DNA of 53,860 nucleotides from Gracilaria caudata (GCA_030374735.1 JASCIV010000073.1:1-53860), one strand, 5' to 3'. Counted from the first letter of the stretch, positions 19,801 through 29,417 are shown. Made by a program: numbers and translations. Notes: generated from the letters alone by a model not told the origin.

Positions 19801-21525
19801 ATGTATACGACGGCATCCGAAATGACAACCGCAGAGAAAGCCATGTTGGGACTGAAAGTCTCCGAGAAGCCTGCGGAAAGGACCGACCTTCAGGAGCAGC
19901 GAAAGGCGGCGAAGGAAGCAAAGAGAGCAGCCAAAGCTGCCAAGGCGGCAGAGAAGCGAAAGAAGATGGAAAAGGCTCCCGCAGGTGTGAAAGGATCTAA
20001 TCGTGATGGTATGGAGATTTCCAAATCGGAAGACTTCGGTGCATGGTTCTCGCAACTTGTTACAAAAACCGAAATGATCGAGTTTTATGATATCTCGGGG
20101 TGTTATATTCTTCGTCCATGGAGTTTTGCAATGTGGGATACCATCCATCAATATTTTGATACTGAGATAAAAAAACTTGGTGTGCAGAACGCGTACTTCC
20201 CGCTGTTTGTGTCCGAGAAACGATTGACCACAGAAGAGGATCACATCGAGGGTTTTGCTGCTGAAGTAGCTTGGGTGACGCGTAGCGGACAGAGTGAATT
20301 AGAAGAACCGATTGCTGTTCGCCCCACTTCAGAAACAATCATGTACCCGGCTTACGCAAAATGGATCAGAAGTCATCGCGATCTTCCTTTGAAACTCAAC
20401 CAATGGTCAAACGTTGTGCGTTGGGAGTTCAAGTATCCTACTCCGTTCATCCGTTCAAGAGAATTCTTGTGGCAAGAGGGCCACACTGCGTTTGCAACGA
20501 AAGAGGAAGCTGATACTGAAGTGTTACAAATCCTTGACCTCTACCGTTCCGTGTACGAAGATCTGCTAGCCGTTCCGGTTATCAAGGGAAGGAAATCAGA
20601 AAAGGAGAAGTTTGCAGGAGGTTTGTATACTACCACAATAGAAGGTTTCATCCCGTCGAATGGCCGTGCCATCCAGGCTGCAACTAGCCATTGTCTAGGA
20701 CAAAATTTCTCGAAGATGTTCAAGATCGAATTCGAGGCAGGGGACAACAAGAAGCAATATGTATGGCAGAACTCATGGGGTCTAACTACTCGATCGATTG
20801 GCGTTATGGCCATGGTGCATGGAGATGACAAGGGCCTCGTCCTCCCGCCGCGTGTAGCTCCGATACAGGTTGTTGTTGTGCCTATTGTTCGCAAGGGAAT
20901 GGAACAAATGGTACAGGAAGCCGCGAGTGCACTTGCAGATGAGCTCAAGGCAGCTGGTATTCGGGTCAAGTCCGATCTTAGAGACGATAAAAATCCGGGA
21001 TGGAAGTTCAACTACTGGGAATTGAAGGGAGTGCCGCTGCGCCTTGAACTCGGCCCGCGTGACATTGAAGCAGGGAAGGTGGTTGGGAGCAGACGTGATG
21101 ATGGTAAGAAGGTGACATTTGAAAGAGAAGGGATCTGCGAGAGTGTTAAGAATGCGTTAGAAGATATTCAGGCTTCTATATTCAACAGAGCGCGCGCCCT
21201 TCGAGACGATAAGATTTCTAGGGTTATGAAATGGGGAGACTTTGTTCCTACACTTGACGAACGAACTATGGTACTTGCCCCATGGTGTGAACAAACTGCA
21301 TGTGAAGAAGACGTGAAGGAGAGAAGTAGTCAAGAAAGTCAACAGAGGTTAGATAAAGAGGGGGAAGTTGATAAGCGGGCCCTCTCTGGTGCCGCAAAAA
21401 CATTGTGCATTCCATTCGAGGAGGAGATAACGAGGCTGGGCATCGAAAAGCTCTCAGAAGACTGTCAATGTTTTGCATGCGAACAAAACGCAGTTTCATA
21501 TACAATGTGGGGCCGCAGCTACTAA
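19801..21525 (+). CDS. Prolyl-tRNA synthetase, cytosolic (archaeal/eukaryotic type)
   Basis: The class II aminoacyl-tRNA synthetase charges tRNA-Pro. After a Lys/Ala-rich helix (about residues 32-60) comes the core from SEDFGAWFSQLV onward. It includes YDISGCYILRPWSFAMW (motif 1 region), RPTSET near 173 (motif 2), FIRSREFLWQEGHTAF near 218-232, and GLTTRSIGVM with HGDDKGLVLPP (motif 3 region). The anticodon-binding domain follows. The C-terminus has LCIPFEEE and ends CFACEQNAVSYTMWGRSY, the eukaryote-type tail with a terminal Tyr. There is no editing domain insertion and no fused GluRS. The start could be 19801 or the Met at 19822. An upstream exon from 19713 with a 91-nt intron (19803-19893) would keep phase but has a weak donor. 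Confidence 0.96.
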   Translation: MYTTASEMTTAEKAMLGLKVSEKPAERTDLQEQRKAAKEAKRAAKAAKAAEKRKKMEKAPAGVKGSNRDGMEISKSEDFGAWFSQLVTKTEMIEFYDISGCYILRPWSFAMWDTIHQYFDTEIKKLGVQNAYFPLFVSEKRLTTEEDHIEGFAAEVAWVTRSGQSELEEPIAVRPTSETIMYPAYAKWIRSHRDLPLKLNQWSNVVRWEFKYPTPFIRSREFLWQEGHTAFATKEEADTEVLQILDLYRSVYEDLLAVPVIKGRKSEKEKFAGGLYTTTIEGFIPSNGRAIQAATSHCLGQNFSKMFKIEFEAGDNKKQYVWQNSWGLTTRSIGVMAMVHGDDKGLVLPPRVAPIQVVVVPIVRKGMEQMVQEAASALADELKAAGIRVKSDLRDDKNPGWKFNYWELKGVPLRLELGPRDIEAGKVVGSRRDDGKKVTFEREGICESVKNALEDIQASIFNRARALRDDKISRVMKWGDFVPTLDERTMVLAPWCEQTACEEDVKERSSQESQQRLDKEGEVDKRALSGAAKTLCIPFEEEITRLGIEKLSEDCQCFACEQNAVSYTMWGRSY

Positions 21526-22124
21526 GGATGATCTAACAATGCTGTACTAATTGGTCAGGGAATCGAAGAAGGCTCAGCCGCCTGAGTACGGGAGACCAGA
21601 GCGCGAGTTAAGAGTTGTGTTTTTGCAGGACACCCTTTGCTGTTCTCTGTCACTCGCCTTTTAAACTTAATGTATCCTTTCCAATCCATTCAACTTCTGC
21701 GCTAGTAGTGCACAGAATGATCGTTTCGTTGCATAGCAGTAGCTGCACGATGTCCCCTACTAGCACGGGTAACATTACGCCATACCATGATGCCGCTTGT
21801 CAGAAAAACAATTATGTCCTCCTGATGAGGAATGCTTTCGTCCAACCAAGAGGAGTTAAATAAACCTTAAATGCATAGCTCGCATACGAATTGATGTTCA
21901 GCTAAGCATCCAAACCGGCCAACTTGACCTGGGACGAGAGTTTCTTTCCTTCATTCATTTCTTCGAACAGAGGTCAAGAGCTCAGGTCGCCGAGTCCGTG
22001 CGTATTTATCCTTAGAAGCGCAGTCCTCGGCTTTTTTTCTATTTTCTACCTATCCATCCTCGATTGCCGTCATTATAGGTTGGCATGACTCAAATGCGTC
22101 TTGCCGGTTCCGGTTTCACCATAA
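21526..22124. other. Gap between ProRS and the GFA-fold gene
   Basis: Nothing is recognised. It is an AT-richer stretch with only short frames, and includes the 5' flank of the GFA-fold gene on the same strand. Confidence 0.4.
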
Positions 22125-22589
22125 ATGGCTAAGCATCACTTATTCTGGAATCAATCAAAAGGACGGGTTTACGCGAAGACTTCTGAGGAGCATACTTCCG
22201 CGAACCCGCCATCGTGCCCCACAATCGTAAATGGTAGTTGCCATTGTCAAAAAGTGAGGTTCACAGTTCGAATACCCCCATCTCCGTTGAAGGCTATTGA
22301 TTGCAATTGTAGCGTATGTGCAATGAAGGGATATCTTCACTTGATTATCCCTAGAGATCGAATATCAATATCTGATGAGTCGCTTAGCAACATAGCAACG
22401 TACTCCTTCAATACAGGAGTGGCAAAGCACACGTTTTGTAAGTTCTGTGGTGTGCAGGCATTCTACACTCCACGGAGCAACCCAGACTGCGTTGATATTA
22501 ACGTCCGATGTCTACATCTGGGGGACGTAGATGTTCCGATCGAAGAGCTCGATGGGCAGAATTTTACTGGGACTTTGAAAGTGGAGTAA
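22125..22589 (+). CDS. GFA/CENP-V fold zinc-binding protein
   Basis: The 154-residue protein has the complete zinc pattern of the GFA (glutathione-dependent formaldehyde-activating, CENP-V/S-(hydroxymethyl)glutathione synthase-like) family. It has GSCHCQKVRF with C39/C41, DCNCSVC with C60/C62/C65, and FCKFCGVQAFY with C105/C108, the structural and second zinc ligands in order and spacing. The length is typical. Family members bind glutathione-like thiols or act as nuclear proteins; substrate and role here cannot be read from sequence. The first about 30 residues are not conserved and lack a clear targeting signal. The start is an ATG preceded by A-rich sequence. Confidence 0.88.
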   Translation: MAKHHLFWNQSKGRVYAKTSEEHTSANPPSCPTIVNGSCHCQKVRFTVRIPPSPLKAIDCNCSVCAMKGYLHLIIPRDRISISDESLSNIATYSFNTGVAKHTFCKFCGVQAFYTPRSNPDCVDINVRCLHLGDVDVPIEELDGQNFTGTLKVE

Positions 22590-22958
22590 TTGAAGAGGTA
22601 ACGGCCCGAACATGCTCCTCTCGTGTTCTGTTCTTTTCTCATCATTTGGAAGCACGGCAAGAGATAAGGATGTCGTAACCTAATCAACCCCAAAAGATAT
22701 GCTTGCTTCGAAAGAAGCCAGAATATATTGACCAGTGGTTTACGATCGCGGAGAGCGTCTTTGTCTTCTTCACCTTTTGTATTTCTCTGAGGGTTGGGGA
22801 GTATTACGAGTCTGGGCTGCATTCAGAGGGAAAAGAGTATCAGAGACATCAAGTTGTTAGAATCATTTAGTAATAAGAACTACGATGAACGAGATGAAAG
22901 CTGCAGGTCATCTATCATTCACGGGGTAGGGAATACTGCAAGAATGGCATTGGGGTAT
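22590..22958. other. Convergent 3' flanks
   Basis: Nothing is recognised between the stop codons of the GFA-fold gene and the convergent Q/P-rich orphan. Confidence 0.4.
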
Positions 22959-24158
22959 CTAGGCATTGGTTTGCCTGTTTGCATTCTTCCTCTGCAAAAT
23001 AGCATTGTATTCGGTATTCGTAACGAAAGGGCTGAACCGAGCTTCCTCCGCACTTAAAGCACATGTGTCAGGAATCTGGTCAAGCGTAAGCCTACAATGA
23101 AGAGGTGCAGGGAAGGTAGGTAAAACAGGCGGACCCTGCAAATTGACTCGAACGTTCTTCACGAAATTATTCATTGACGTAGGAGGCATCTTTGTCACTC
23201 CATCGGCTTTGGCTTCTGCAGGAGCATATGCACAACGCAAGGACGTGTTCATGGCATTTGTTTGTTCTCTGAGTGAAGCTTCCACTTGATTGGCCATGTT
23301 GGTAAAGCGTTGCGTCTCTTGATTGACTTGTTGCGTGTATGAACGTGGATCTTGTGGAGGGCGTTGCGCATGTGAAGAAGAATCTCTTGGAGTGGTCACT
23401 TTGTTCCTTTTGGACTTGTCGTGTAACGTATTCATTTCTGCATAACACTTGTGCAATGCAAGGAGTCGCTTATAGAGCGTTTGATGCATGGCCTTAGCCT
23501 CATAGATAAGATGGTCGTAGTAATTGGCGGCGAACTGTGAAACATTCTTGAATGGGCGCATGGCAGCATCCCGCAGACGATCACGAGCTGCGGATCTGGG
23601 CGAAACAAGGCCAAATTGATCTCTATGAGTAACGAGAAACAACCGTAAACGAGTATTTTCACTGAGCATGAAAGTAAAACATTGGAGCAACATCAACACA
23701 TATTGACTACGAGCATCCTGAACAGCCTGAGCCGAAGTGGTACCTTCCGGCCTGGCAAATGGAGATGTCATAGGTTCAACTGGAGTAGCTGTACGCGTCG
23801 AACTAAGACGCACCGCCGTCGGGGATGCAGACGGGAAGAGAGTAAAATTTAGTGGCGGTGGCCTGTTGCGGGGGGTCTGAGTGGATTGATTCTGACGATG
23901 TTCTTGCGGTTGGGTTTGTTGCTGTTGCGGTTGAAAAATTGGGATGATACGAGGATTACGGGACGGTATGATGTTCTGCGGCTCGAGAAGAAGTAAACCA
24001 GCAGCGGAGCAAAGATCGGCGGCGATTTTTCGTGACTCATCGACCTTGAGCTGCTTCACTTGTAGCATGTCGTTGCAACGTTGAACAAGCATGTTGATAG
24101 TTTGTCGAGAGGTGGGAAGCGATATGAAATGAATGGAGGAAGGATGAGCGTTCGTCAT
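22959..24158 (-). CDS. Unrecognised Q/P-rich protein with helical domain
   Basis: I do not recognise the 399-residue protein. Residues about 15-60 form a helix with Cys, Lys and Leu (MLVQRCNDMLQVKQLKVDE). Residues about 66-145 are low-complexity and rich in Gln, Pro, Thr and Ser. Residues about 150-330 look helical: YVLMLLQCFTFMLSENTRLR, AANYYDHLIYEAKAMHQTL, KRLLALHKCYAEMNTLHD. There is no membrane span or signal peptide. The open frame is long, uses normal codons and starts at a good ATG, so it is probably real. The disordered Q/P linker and helical C-terminal half would suit a nuclear or transcription-related subunit, but this is speculation. Neighbouring genes are unrelated. Confidence 0.6.
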   Translation of the reverse strand: MTNAHPSSIHFISLPTSRQTINMLVQRCNDMLQVKQLKVDESRKIAADLCSAAGLLLLEPQNIIPSRNPRIIPIFQPQQQQTQPQEHRQNQSTQTPRNRPPPLNFTLFPSASPTAVRLSSTRTATPVEPMTSPFARPEGTTSAQAVQDARSQYVLMLLQCFTFMLSENTRLRLFLVTHRDQFGLVSPRSAARDRLRDAAMRPFKNVSQFAANYYDHLIYEAKAMHQTLYKRLLALHKCYAEMNTLHDKSKRNKVTTPRDSSSHAQRPPQDPRSYTQQVNQETQRFTNMANQVEASLREQTNAMNTSLRCAYAPAEAKADGVTKMPPTSMNNFVKNVRVNLQGPPVLPTFPAPLHCRLTLDQIPDTCALSAEEARFSPFVTNTEYNAILQRKNANRQTNA

Positions 24159-25494
24159 TCTGACGAATGATGATGGGCTCGTGAAGAAAGCAGAGGGGGC
24201 GCCTGAAAGTCTTTGCGAGTTATAAGGACGGAGGAAGGAAAGAGAACTGACAGAGATATGGGAGAGATAGAGGCTGACATTGCACGGCGAGGAGTGGGAA
24301 GCAGACGTACGCTGAAGGTGGATTGATTACTCGCGGGTTGAGTTGAGATACAGGGTACAGGATCAGGGCGATGCTGACGTGTTCTGCTCAATTGGGTTGG
24401 TTGGTTGGTTGTCGGCCGCACAATGTGCGGCGCAGATGTTGCATGCCCGACGCGTGGACGCGTGTGTTTGTGGACATCTAAGCTTGCTTGTTGCGAATTC
24501 TGCAGGTGCACGTGTGCCTTCGCACATACGAAGGTACTATATGGTAGGAACAACAACAAACAAGCGTTCTTTCAAAGGCACTCTTCCGCTGCGGATTAAC
24601 CGTCTTCTGGCCAGTCTGCGGCCAGTCTGCGGCCAGTCTGCGGCGGCTATCACAGTTTCAACTACGCCGTTAAAGCATAAATGCACAGCCACGGCAGCGC
24701 CAAAAGACTGTTGTCTTTGTCACCAACTCTGCTCACAAGACCGCCGGCCGCCTAGGAATTGTACATGCAGGCTCGAAATTCGAAGCACCCCTTGGCGTCG
24801 TTCCACTCTAGGATCTTTTTTATAACCCCCACAATGTTGTTACCGACAAATCACTGCCCTCATTCATGAATCCATTTCGCCAGGCGTTTTGAGCACACCC
24901 ATATCGTGAGAACCGTCGATCTACCGCGGAAGACCTTTCGGGACTCGCGCGGCGAGGTCGTTTTACTTGTTTCGCACTCTGCACTCGGGCTGTGACATAC
25001 AGCTCACACTGAGTGCAGTGCGAAACAAGTAAAACGACAAAAAGCTCGCATGTCCATGCAATTCCAGGGTTTACTGTGGACGGTGACAAGCAGGCGATAA
25101 GTTTATACGCTTGGAGAAGCAAATTAATGCCTGTCGACGACACGATATGCAAGACACTGACATGAGGAGCCGAGCGCCCAGTGCTTGGCCTGTGCAGGCC
25201 GTACGTTCCCTGACCTCCGGTTACTACGACGTCGACAATTCTTCTTGATCAGTTCTCAGCGAAACACTCACCATGCGAAATCCCCTACAAAACTATCATA
25301 GCTAATGTTTACATCGTGCGCTTTGTGAAAGGTTGACTTGCACCCACAACCTCCACCCTCATTCGAAAACAACCTCAGGCAACCTGCACATGCGCAAAAA
25401 AGGCAACAAGCAAAAGCTCTTCGTAACATGTAACACTACGTGCCTTAGTTCAACATAAGCACACACATCATTATCACAGGATTAATATGCTTCC
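24159..25494. other. Gene-poor 1.3 kb interval
   Basis: No supported gene is seen. It contains (GGTT)n at about 24395-24410, three direct copies of an 11-mer (GGCCAGTCTGC-like) at 24608-24640, and the strong hairpin at 24957-25038 described separately. Short frames have no domain. Confidence 0.5.
24957..25038. repeat. Long inverted repeat (hairpin)
   Basis: Positions 24957-24986 and 25011-25038 are reverse complements over about 28 bp, interrupted only by a two-base insertion (CT) in the left arm. The 24-nt centre contains a further GCTGT/ACAGC pairing. The transcript of either strand would form a stable hairpin of about 82 nt. It lies in a gene-free interval. A precursor-like small RNA, a recombination relic or a terminal part of a foldback element are all possible. 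Confidence 0.85.
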
Positions 25495-26691
25495 TCATCG
25501 GTATCTAGAAGTAGTAAACGTAAGCATATCGTAGTCGGAGCTGAACGACGAAGTAGTGGTGGTGGAGCTGATAGAGGATCTGCTGCTTGCATCGCTATCG
25601 TAATCATCCTCATCGTCAAAGTCGCCATGTGCAGCCCTCTCTCTGTGAATATTTGCTTGACGACGATTAGTGAATCTGAGCCCACAGTCCCTACACTTCT
25701 CGCCTTGGGGACACTTCTTGACGTGGGACATAAATCTGACTTTGCAATCGAACAATCTGCCACAGAAGTCGCATCCGTACTTCATGCCATGCTCCCGCAT
25801 CAAATGGCGTCGCAACTCTCTGTCAGAGTATATACCAAGTCCTTCCTCACAGTCAGGAGATGGACAATCTCGCCGATGCCACATCTCCAAATGATCTTGG
25901 TATTCCGCCAAATTGTCGAAGCGTTTGTCCTTACAATTGTCATAGTTGCATATTGGTTCACAGCCATGAGAGTTGAATTGACGCGCATGCGTTCGTTTGC
26001 AAAGAGGGCATACCACATGCATTTGGGTGCCGAGTTGAGCCAGGGAATAGGCTTCGCGCATCTTCTCATCGGACTTTCGCTTCATGTGCTCAACGTGAAG
26101 CTCTACACCATGGTCCATCAGGGACATCTTGCTCATGAAGATTTGATTCCAAAGTGTGTGACCAGGTACGTGAGGCGCACCAGATCGACGACGGAAGCCT
26201 CTAGCCATCCATCTGTGCAACCAATGGTTGTAATAGTGGACAATAGGTGAAAACGGCAAGTAGATGGTGACATCTCTGGCACGCACGCCTTGGGCGAACT
26301 GCAAGGCGTACAACAAAGCAAGTAAGAAGTGTTTCTCTCCCTTGCCCGAAGTGGAAAGCGGCTCGGCTATACGGGTTTTGGGATTATCGCAGACGATACC
26401 GTAGCCACAGTTGCCTTCATTGCGTTTTGAGCACACCGCATCCGCATAGATTTCTATTCCTTCCACGTTTGAAGGTTGCACCTCTGAAAGATTGATGTTT
26501 GCCGGGTCTGTGTGGTTGTGTTGGTGGTAGTGGGCGTGGTCATGTCTACGGCGGTGGCGATGTTGGCGGTGTACATGTCCACGACGGTGGCGGTGGTGGC
26601 GGTGGCGGTGGGAACGGTGACGGTGATGTTGGTGGTCGTGCTCGTGCGGATGCTGGGTTCCTTCGCCGGAACCCTTTCCAGTGGTCGCCAT
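25495..26691 (-). CDS. RNase H-fold domain fused to His-rich N-terminus and C-terminal zinc fingers
   Basis: The 398-residue protein has three parts. Residues 14-60 are His/Arg-rich. Residues about 78-222 fit an RNase HI fold: GIEIYADAV, an ALLYALQFA helix, DVTIYLPFSPIVHYYNHWLHRW (the 'IRTDSQYVINGITKW' position), then GVELHVEHMKRKSD. Aligning motifs by eye, D84 and H202 remain, but the other acidic residues fall on F122, F147 and Y215, so the nuclease is probably inactive. Residues 228-355 hold four to five zinc fingers: CPLC, C248-x4-C253..H267..H272, C276-x4-C281..H296..H301, C307xxC310..H323..C327, and C333xxC336..H349..H355. The C-terminal 40 residues are Asp then Ser/Thr-rich. A nucleic-acid-binding role is inferred. 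It is divergent from FANCL. Confidence 0.65.
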   Translation of the reverse strand: MATTGKGSGEGTQHPHEHDHQHHRHRSHRHRHHRHRRGHVHRQHRHRRRHDHAHYHQHNHTDPANINLSEVQPSNVEGIEIYADAVCSKRNEGNCGYGIVCDNPKTRIAEPLSTSGKGEKHFLLALLYALQFAQGVRARDVTIYLPFSPIVHYYNHWLHRWMARGFRRRSGAPHVPGHTLWNQIFMSKMSLMDHGVELHVEHMKRKSDEKMREAYSLAQLGTQMHVVCPLCKRTHARQFNSHGCEPICNYDNCKDKRFDNLAEYQDHLEMWHRRDCPSPDCEEGLGIYSDRELRRHLMREHGMKYGCDFCGRLFDCKVRFMSHVKKCPQGEKCRDCGLRFTNRRQANIHRERAAHGDFDDEDDYDSDASSRSSISSTTTTSSFSSDYDMLTFTTSRYR

Positions 26692-27307
26692 CGCGAAGCG
26701 AGGGATTTATGCCCTACTGAGCGGCGAGCGAAGTGCCAAACGAGCGCGACGGCGTATGAGGCGACGCGGCGCGACCTAGAAGGGCGGGGGAGGAAAGCAG
26801 CGGTGGGCAGCTCTAGATGTTGGCTGGGGCAAAAGGGGACGGCAACATTCCGCTGACGAGACAATATCGCATCGGGAGAGCTTTAAAGCTGTGCTGGCAC
26901 GCGTGACTCTGCGTGCGTTGCTCTGGAGTTGCAACGCCGCAGTGCGCTCAACGCGCGCAGTTGGCACGTGTCGTGAGCGCTCGCGCCATCGCGTTGCGGC
27001 TACCCTCCGCGGATACCCAGCGCGGATCGTGACTTGTATACCCAGCAGGTGGCGCACAGCCGCGCTGCCGTGGCGCATCGCGGCTATGATTGGCAGCTGC
27101 GGATCGAAGTACGATGCACGTGTACCTTCGGTATTCCTTGCGCTTCACAGTAGCCGCCCCACACGATTGGCGCAGCTGTTGTGCCACCCGTGGTGGCCCA
27201 CCACCACCCTCTGGCGCAATTGCGACACGTCGTCTTCCGCTTCGGGCCTCACCGTTCCCTTTCCTCCATTCGTGCAGATCTACTGCGAAACAGCGTGCCG
27301 ATTTCTT
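26692..27307. promoter_or_regulatory. Divergent promoter region, RNase H-ZnF / FANCL
   Basis: This 616-bp GC-rich stretch separates two start codons. The FANCL frame remains open upstream to 26891, but the protein homology begins only at the Met at 27308. No other gene is seen. Confidence 0.4.
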
Positions 27308-28450
27308 ATGGGAACGAGCGTGCAAGCTTTGCAACGTCTAATTACCGATTTCCCCACCTTCGTCCCGCAGGACCGCAGCCTCAGCAGCTTCGCAGGCTTT
27401 CTCAGCGTTCGTCAACGCCACTTTCGAGTCACCATAACCTCCGATTGCTCTCACTTTAGCGCGGACACACAGCTCACAACTTTGCTAGCCCCTCACAAAC
27501 AACTGCTCACCAAGAGACTTAAAGCCTCCGTAGACGCCCATGAATTCCTCGTCGAATTGCGTGATCTCGTCGAAAGGGCGCTTGCCGCACCGTCCGAAAA
27601 CCCCCTGAACCGCGATGTTGCATTGCCTCCTGCCTTCTACTATGAGCGCCTTCTGGCGGAAATAGACTCCTTGGGCTGGCATAGAGTTGAATCAATCGAC
27701 AAAACTATGCGATCACTACAACTCAATATTTCCGATGCGGCAAACAGAAAGCATATTATTACCGTCACACTACCAGTTCACTTTCCGTCACAGCCTCCAG
27801 TCTGCGCGGCTAGCTTGCCGCTACAGTTCGAGCCAAGCCTCTCCGACCACTACGTTCTTAATGATATACTGCATCAATATGAGCAGCTAATCGACAAATT
27901 CCAACCCTTCTTCCACGTCATGGACGATTTTGATCGCAATTCTTGTGTGCTCGAGCCTGAACGACCCTCCCATCAAGATTGCTACAGAAGAATATGCATC
28001 ACAAAACATTGTTCCATGCGTGTCGAAATTGATCCTCGTGCGCCCATCACTGGCTTCCCGGAATGTAGATTTCTTGGCTCTGAGAACGCCGTCGCTCCAT
28101 ACAAACAGCGATTGAATCAAAATATACACCAGTGGGACATGAGTGGAAACACCCTTCCACGGGAGAACCTTGAGAGCGTTTTGCAGATGAACTTTCCGTC
28201 TCGCGAATCGCTTTTACAAGATTCGGAGGATGTGCTCTTGGATGAATGTGGCATTTGTTACTCGTATAGATTGGATGATCATGTTCCTGATATAGCCTGT
28301 GATCTGAAAGAATGTTCGAAACCTTATCACCGTCAATGTCTTGTCGATTGGTTGCGCGCTTTGCCGGACACACGAGAGAGTTTTGGTACCGTTAGTGGCA
28401 ATTGCGTCTACTGCGAACACCCTATTGTCGTATCCATAAAATCTGTCTAA
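27308..28450 (+). CDS. FANCL: FANCL, E3 ubiquitin ligase of the Fanconi anaemia pathway
   Basis: The 380-residue protein is the RING ligase that monoubiquitinates FANCD2/FANCI in crosslink repair. The N-terminal ELF-like region begins after LITDFPTFVPQ and continues with SFAGFLSVRQRHFRVTI. The central UBC-RWD region has LLAEIDSLGWHRVESID, HIITVTLPVHFPSQPPVC, FFHVMDDFDRNSCVLEPE and VEIDPRAPITGFPECRFLG, followed by NIHQWDMSGN. The C-terminal RING/PHD-like finger has DECGICYSYRLDD, CDLKECSKPYHRQCLVDWLR and GNCVYCEHPI, the full C4HC3 set. Length equals the family (375 in human). The chosen Met gives an N-terminus that aligns with family members; the open frame further upstream is GC-rich noise. 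It converges on FAD synthase, 163 bp away. Confidence 0.95.
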   Translation: MGTSVQALQRLITDFPTFVPQDRSLSSFAGFLSVRQRHFRVTITSDCSHFSADTQLTTLLAPHKQLLTKRLKASVDAHEFLVELRDLVERALAAPSENPLNRDVALPPAFYYERLLAEIDSLGWHRVESIDKTMRSLQLNISDAANRKHIITVTLPVHFPSQPPVCAASLPLQFEPSLSDHYVLNDILHQYEQLIDKFQPFFHVMDDFDRNSCVLEPERPSHQDCYRRICITKHCSMRVEIDPRAPITGFPECRFLGSENAVAPYKQRLNQNIHQWDMSGNTLPRENLESVLQMNFPSRESLLQDSEDVLLDECGICYSYRLDDHVPDIACDLKECSKPYHRQCLVDWLRALPDTRESFGTVSGNCVYCEHPIVVSIKSV

Positions 28451-28613
28451 TCCTGTTCGGAAAACTACTCTTGTTCTATGGTGCATGCTTGAATGTGTCT
28501 AATCCGTACATAAGAATTGAAGCATACGAAACTGCACAAGATAGAAAACTCATGTGAAGCTGTTGTGCAAAACCTCATGAAACATCGTGCAAGGTAGCTT
28601 CAGCCTTCCCCTT

Positions 28614-29417
28614 TCATTGCGCTGTAGAAACCCGGCCCGCCCGTTCTAAAGATTCATCTTCCAACATCCAAGCAGGTCGGTATCCCCTTTCCCAATCATT
28701 ATCCTTCAGAGCTGGATTAGGTTTTGTTGTTGCTACAGAACCAAGACTTGTGTAACCTCTGTCATACAAGCAACAATAAGGCAGACGAAATTGCCTCAAG
28801 AACTCCCACACCTCATGATAACGCCATGTGAGGATTGGATTTACCCTCATGAAAGGCGGCCATCCCTTGCTGCTTGGCTCAAAGTGTTCCATGGTCGCAC
28901 CATGCGGATCAGAACGCCTCGTGCCGAGAATGAATGCGCACATATTACTTCGATCTTTGGTGAATTCATGAATACCCTCCTTGATTCCGAGTTGCACCTC
29001 AACTGCCGAAAGCTTGTATGCAGAAACCTGTTCCCGTATGAATGAATTCACTTCCCAGAACTCTTCGTCTTGTGCAGAGCACATGTATAAGCAATGCAGC
29101 GCGGCAGACGTTCCGTTCTCGTGGCACCAATTTGCCAGAGCGACTCTCGCGAGATGCATAACGACAGTGGCGTCTTTGCCGCCATTAAACGCCACCGCCA
29201 CGTTCTGTGGGCCGTATAGACGAAACGCAGAATCAATTGTATCGAGCGCCTTTCGGATGTATGTACATGTGGTGGCCTTTTCCTTTAGACTTAAATAAAG
29301 CGAAAGACAATCCTTGTCTACAAAACCGGGAAGGCTTTCCCCATGTCCGCTCATTGTCTCATTTCCTTCGTTCTTTGTGTAGCTTTCGTCCTCATCCTTG
29401 CCGCAAGCATCGCCCAT
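28614..29417 (-). CDS. FAD synthase (FMN adenylyltransferase, PAPS-reductase fold)
   Basis: The 267-residue enzyme transfers AMP from ATP to FMN to make FAD. It has the PP-loop AFNGGKDATVVMHL (about 76-89), the GTRRSDPHG motif, RVNPILTWRYHEVWEFLR, then LYDRGYTSLGS, PNP, YRPAWMLED and ERAGR, all in family order (yeast Fad1, FLAD1 C-terminal domain). The molybdopterin-binding domain of animal FLAD1 is absent, so this is the single-domain fungal/algal form. The first about 30 residues are acidic and Gly/Glu-rich, without a targeting signal. A cytosolic location is likely. Confidence 0.95.
   Translation of the reverse strand: MGDACGKDEDESYTKNEGNETMSGHGESLPGFVDKDCLSLYLSLKEKATTCTYIRKALDTIDSAFRLYGPQNVAVAFNGGKDATVVMHLARVALANWCHENGTSAALHCLYMCSAQDEEFWEVNSFIREQVSAYKLSAVEVQLGIKEGIHEFTKDRSNMCAFILGTRRSDPHGATMEHFEPSSKGWPPFMRVNPILTWRYHEVWEFLRQFRLPYCCLYDRGYTSLGSVATTKPNPALKDNDWERGYRPAWMLEDESLERAGRVSTAQ

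Noticed and set aside
26891..27307. N-terminal extension of FANCL
   Set aside because: GC-rich, Arg/Trp-rich and unlike the family; the Met at 27308 gives the normal length.
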